A DNA stretch of 64,000 nt from Isoetes taiwanensis (Eukaryota > Streptophyta > Lycopodiopsida > Isoetales > Isoetaceae), in the NCBI GenBank assembly GCA_021234155.1, contig JAJEKV010000062.1, positions 8,076,425 through 8,140,424 on the forward strand, written 5' to 3'. Positions 61,678-64,000 of this stretch are shown one piece after another; positions within the stretch are counted from its first letter, which is position 1, and each line of letters begins with the position of its first letter. The notes under the pieces were generated by a model, which was given only the letters and a program-made list of their open reading frames with translations, was not told the DNA's origin and made no database searches. The translations under genes were made by a program, and so were the position numbers.

Positions 61678-63165
61678 TCTTTATTACGCCCTATAATGTG
61701 CAACATCCTCGAACAGCAGGTTTGTGTTCATGATGCTAGTGTCTTCATTATTATGCAGTCCCCTGATTATGCTAATGCTAGTTTATTATATGACAGGGTT
61801 TAGGATGCTAATCCCAATGCATGCATGCTACTAGAAGGCATGCATATTATGTTCTTGGCTTATTTGAGACTGCGACACTTACGCATATTATATAATTGGC
61901 CATGTTTGTAAAAGATGCAAGATTCAATTCTCTGGTAGAAATAAGGCAAGGTTCTGTGTTTTAAATGCATGTTATGTTTCAGAATAATATGCCTAGCAGT
62001 TATCCTCAGACACCTTGCCCAAGATACGGTATCAGATCTGGATCCAACAGCCTGGCACAAGGTATTTTTCTTCAAAGTATCTTCTCTAAAGTGAAATGGC
62101 AAATGATGTTGTTCCTCTTGCTTTCTGTTCCTCTACCAGATTAACTTGCATTTGAGGATTCGATGAAATTTACATACAATTGGCCTTTCATGTGTTGTAA
62201 GATGTGAAGACATTGGTTACTGTTTGAAGACATTGGTTACTTGTGAAGATGTGAAGACTTGCATCAACTGTTTGACTGAGGAAAAACTAAATTCTGCTGC
62301 AAACAATTGAAAGAGGACCCTAAATATGAGGCACAAAGAGCTTCCTCAACAAGAGCTTATGGAACAGAGCAAAGGGCATCAGTTCACTTAGGATCATTCA
62401 ACTTGTTTACACATAGCAAAAAAAGACATTTATAAATTACACATTTGTTTACACATTAAAAAAATGCCAACTTGTTTTTCACATAGCAAAAAGGCAGGTT
62501 ATATTATGTTATATCAAAATGTCCAATTACATATGTTCACAACCCCGCTTCAGAGTCAAAAACTAAAAGCATAAAGTATAATATCTTGTGATAAGATAAA
62601 AGCATACCGCAGATACTACAATGAAGATAAAGAGCAAAAGATAAACCGCAGGTCACTTTAATCGTGCATCTTGAGCACTATTTTGAGGGCTACCCGTCTC
62701 CATCAACTTCAATCTTCGGCGCCGAGAAGGCGTTCCTCATGCAAAGTGAAAGCGATCTACCCACGCCTTGACTTTTCCAGAACTAAAACTCCTTCGGTTT
62801 GCAAAACCATCTACCTTAGGAACAAACGGAAGCTCTTGAGCTCTTGCACTAATTTTTTGGACTTTTGAGAAGAAGCGACAGATTCCTCCATTGGCCCTCT
62901 GCAGGTGATCTTAGTCAAGCCATATCTAGAGTCGTAGGGATGGAAGCAATGCAAACCACAATTTATTGGCGGTTCATTTTGCATGCGAAATGATAGGACC
63001 TATATAGATCCTATAGACAAAAAGGTAGGCTATAAAATTATTATTCGATAGGACCTATATATAGGATATTCTTAGAATATTCTACTTTTATTTTGGGGTA
63101 GTGTGGTAAGTTTTTATATAAGTTTTTTTTTTTTTTTGGGTAGTGTATATGCCGGTCATCGTGTG
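61678..63165. other. No gene recognised
   Basis: A tandem GAAGACATTGGTTACT pair lies at about 62208-62241, and a duplicated TTACACATAGCAAAAA phrase at about 62409-62493. 62670-62870 in minus translation gives a short coherent stretch (RRRRLKLMETGSPQNSAQDA) that could be a retroelement scrap. Otherwise AT-rich, with a T run at 63125-63138. Confidence 0.4.
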
Positions 63166-63169
63166 CTGA

Positions 63170-63390
63170 CCCAAGTGGCGGTGCATGTCACTAGTCCATG
63201 GCATACATGTCACTAGTCCATGTGGCATGCCATGTGAGTAGTCCATGTGGCATGCCACTAGTCCATGTGGCACTAGTCCATATGCGATTACATGTCACTA
63301 CCCCATGTGGCATGCCATGTCCCGGTAGTCCGTGGCGTCCATAATGGCGATCCCATGTCGTGAGTCCATGTGGAGTCCATGTGCATTTGA
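63170..63390. repeat. Minisatellite of TAGTCCATGTGGCATGCCA-type units
   Basis: At least eight partial or complete copies of a unit of about 20-28 bases (CACTAGTCCATGTGGCATGC) follow one another with variable spacing, producing His/Met/Gly-rich minus-strand frames that are not genes. Confidence 0.8.
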
Positions 63391-64000
63391 AGTATCGTGT
63401 GGACAAGTATAAGTTTTTTTTAGCATTGAAGCTAACTTATTGGACAAGGGGGAACACCACATTGCTACATCAAAGGGGTGAAGCAAGAGGGGATAGAATA
63501 TGTCGATGGTTTATTCATGTAGTGCAATACCCCCATGTAATATGTTAATATTTAACTAAAAACAATGCAATAGAAGGTTTTTATAAAGGAGACATTCAAT
63601 AAAGCATGGTATTTAAAATATGTTCATAAATTTGGTCTTCTCTATGCATATACGTCCTAATTCATAAGTTTATAAGTGTTATATTGATCCATAAGGCCTA
63701 ACAATCCATGTATCCAAGTTGGCCTAAGACCAATACACACGTACCGCCTTAAAACCAACCTTCCAAGTTGAAGTTAAGTGTTATAGAAATCCATGTTGAA
63801 GTGCTATAAAAAATCCATGTGTTTCCATATTCTACTTGGGGGCATTCAGGTGCTTAGCAATTGTTTGTTGCACAAAGTGCTATAGTCTTAATCTGCCCGA
63901 AGCCTTTATAGAAAAGCCACACTACATACAAGAATCTGCTTTGAAAAATAGGAACATACATGATGTTCAATCCAAATCTCTTCCTCATGTGATAAATCCA
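63391..64000. other. No gene recognised
   Basis: AT-rich end of the window. A repeated AAGTTG/TATAGAAATCCATGT phrase at about 63765-63820 is the only structure seen. Confidence 0.45.

Noticed and set aside
63088-63486. His/Met-rich minus-strand open frames
   Set aside because: Products of the TAGTCCATGTGGCATGCCA minisatellite.

Overview
The window reads as nuclear DNA of a land plant. It is AT-rich and gene-poor, genes have short GT-AG introns, and much of it is decayed LTR retrotransposon. It also holds a tRNA-derived SINE, a poly(A) retro-insertion with a target-site duplication, minisatellites and fold-back inverted repeats. Several gene families here (DUF7869-like, ParB-like, a coiled-coil transposon-type protein) are ones I associate more with seed-free plants, algae and invertebrates than with flowering plants. 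A fern or other seed-free plant is my best guess, but this is inference only.

Layout. 1-4.05 kb: no gene; small repeats and a 1.5 kb poly(A) retro-insertion with a perfect 15-bp target duplication. 4.7-7.65 kb: two intact, intronless, tandem paralogous membrane-protein genes, the clearest host genes here. 7.7-9.1 kb: a dispersed repeat carrying a nested insertion, and a copia scrap. 10.1-19.2 kb: the most unusual part. A minus-strand DUF7869-type (transposase-like) gene and a plus-strand ParB-like-domain gene lie divergently, both broken by small indels. Near the first and inside an intron of the second are arrays of a 16-bp palindrome, GGTATAAATTTATACC, one with an exact 28-bp period and one with a 28-33-bp period. 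Between the two genes are a fragment of a citramalate/isopropylmalate-synthase-type gene, a SINE and unassigned exon-like ORFs.

20.8-30.1 kb: colliding remains of copia elements (one minus, one plus) followed by a nearly full-length but indel-ridden Ty3/gypsy element. 30-34.7 kb: unassigned repeat-derived sequence. 35.2-38.6 kb: a large fold-back element with CT/GA simple repeats at its two ends. 39-41.6 kb: a decayed minus-strand protein gene of unknown type. 43.25-43.72 kb: a small two-exon gene that looks intact and resembles the transposon-associated DUF8039 domain. A segment of about 1.6 kb starting in its 3' end recurs at 49.45-51.08 kb and partly at 51.13-52.0 kb. 52.8-53.9 kb: the 5' part of a DNA-3-methyladenine glycosylase I gene, frameshifted and truncated. 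57.0-58.56 kb: a second fold-back. 59.1-61.7 kb: a broken multi-part plus-strand gene with a coiled coil and a conserved-looking C-terminal block. 61.7-64 kb: no gene; minisatellite near the end.

Only the two membrane genes and the small DUF8039-like gene look able to make a full product. Indel-type breaks elsewhere could be true decay, but they are dense enough in 22-42 kb that residual long-read consensus error must be considered. Family assignments were made by eye from remembered motifs; no searches were run.
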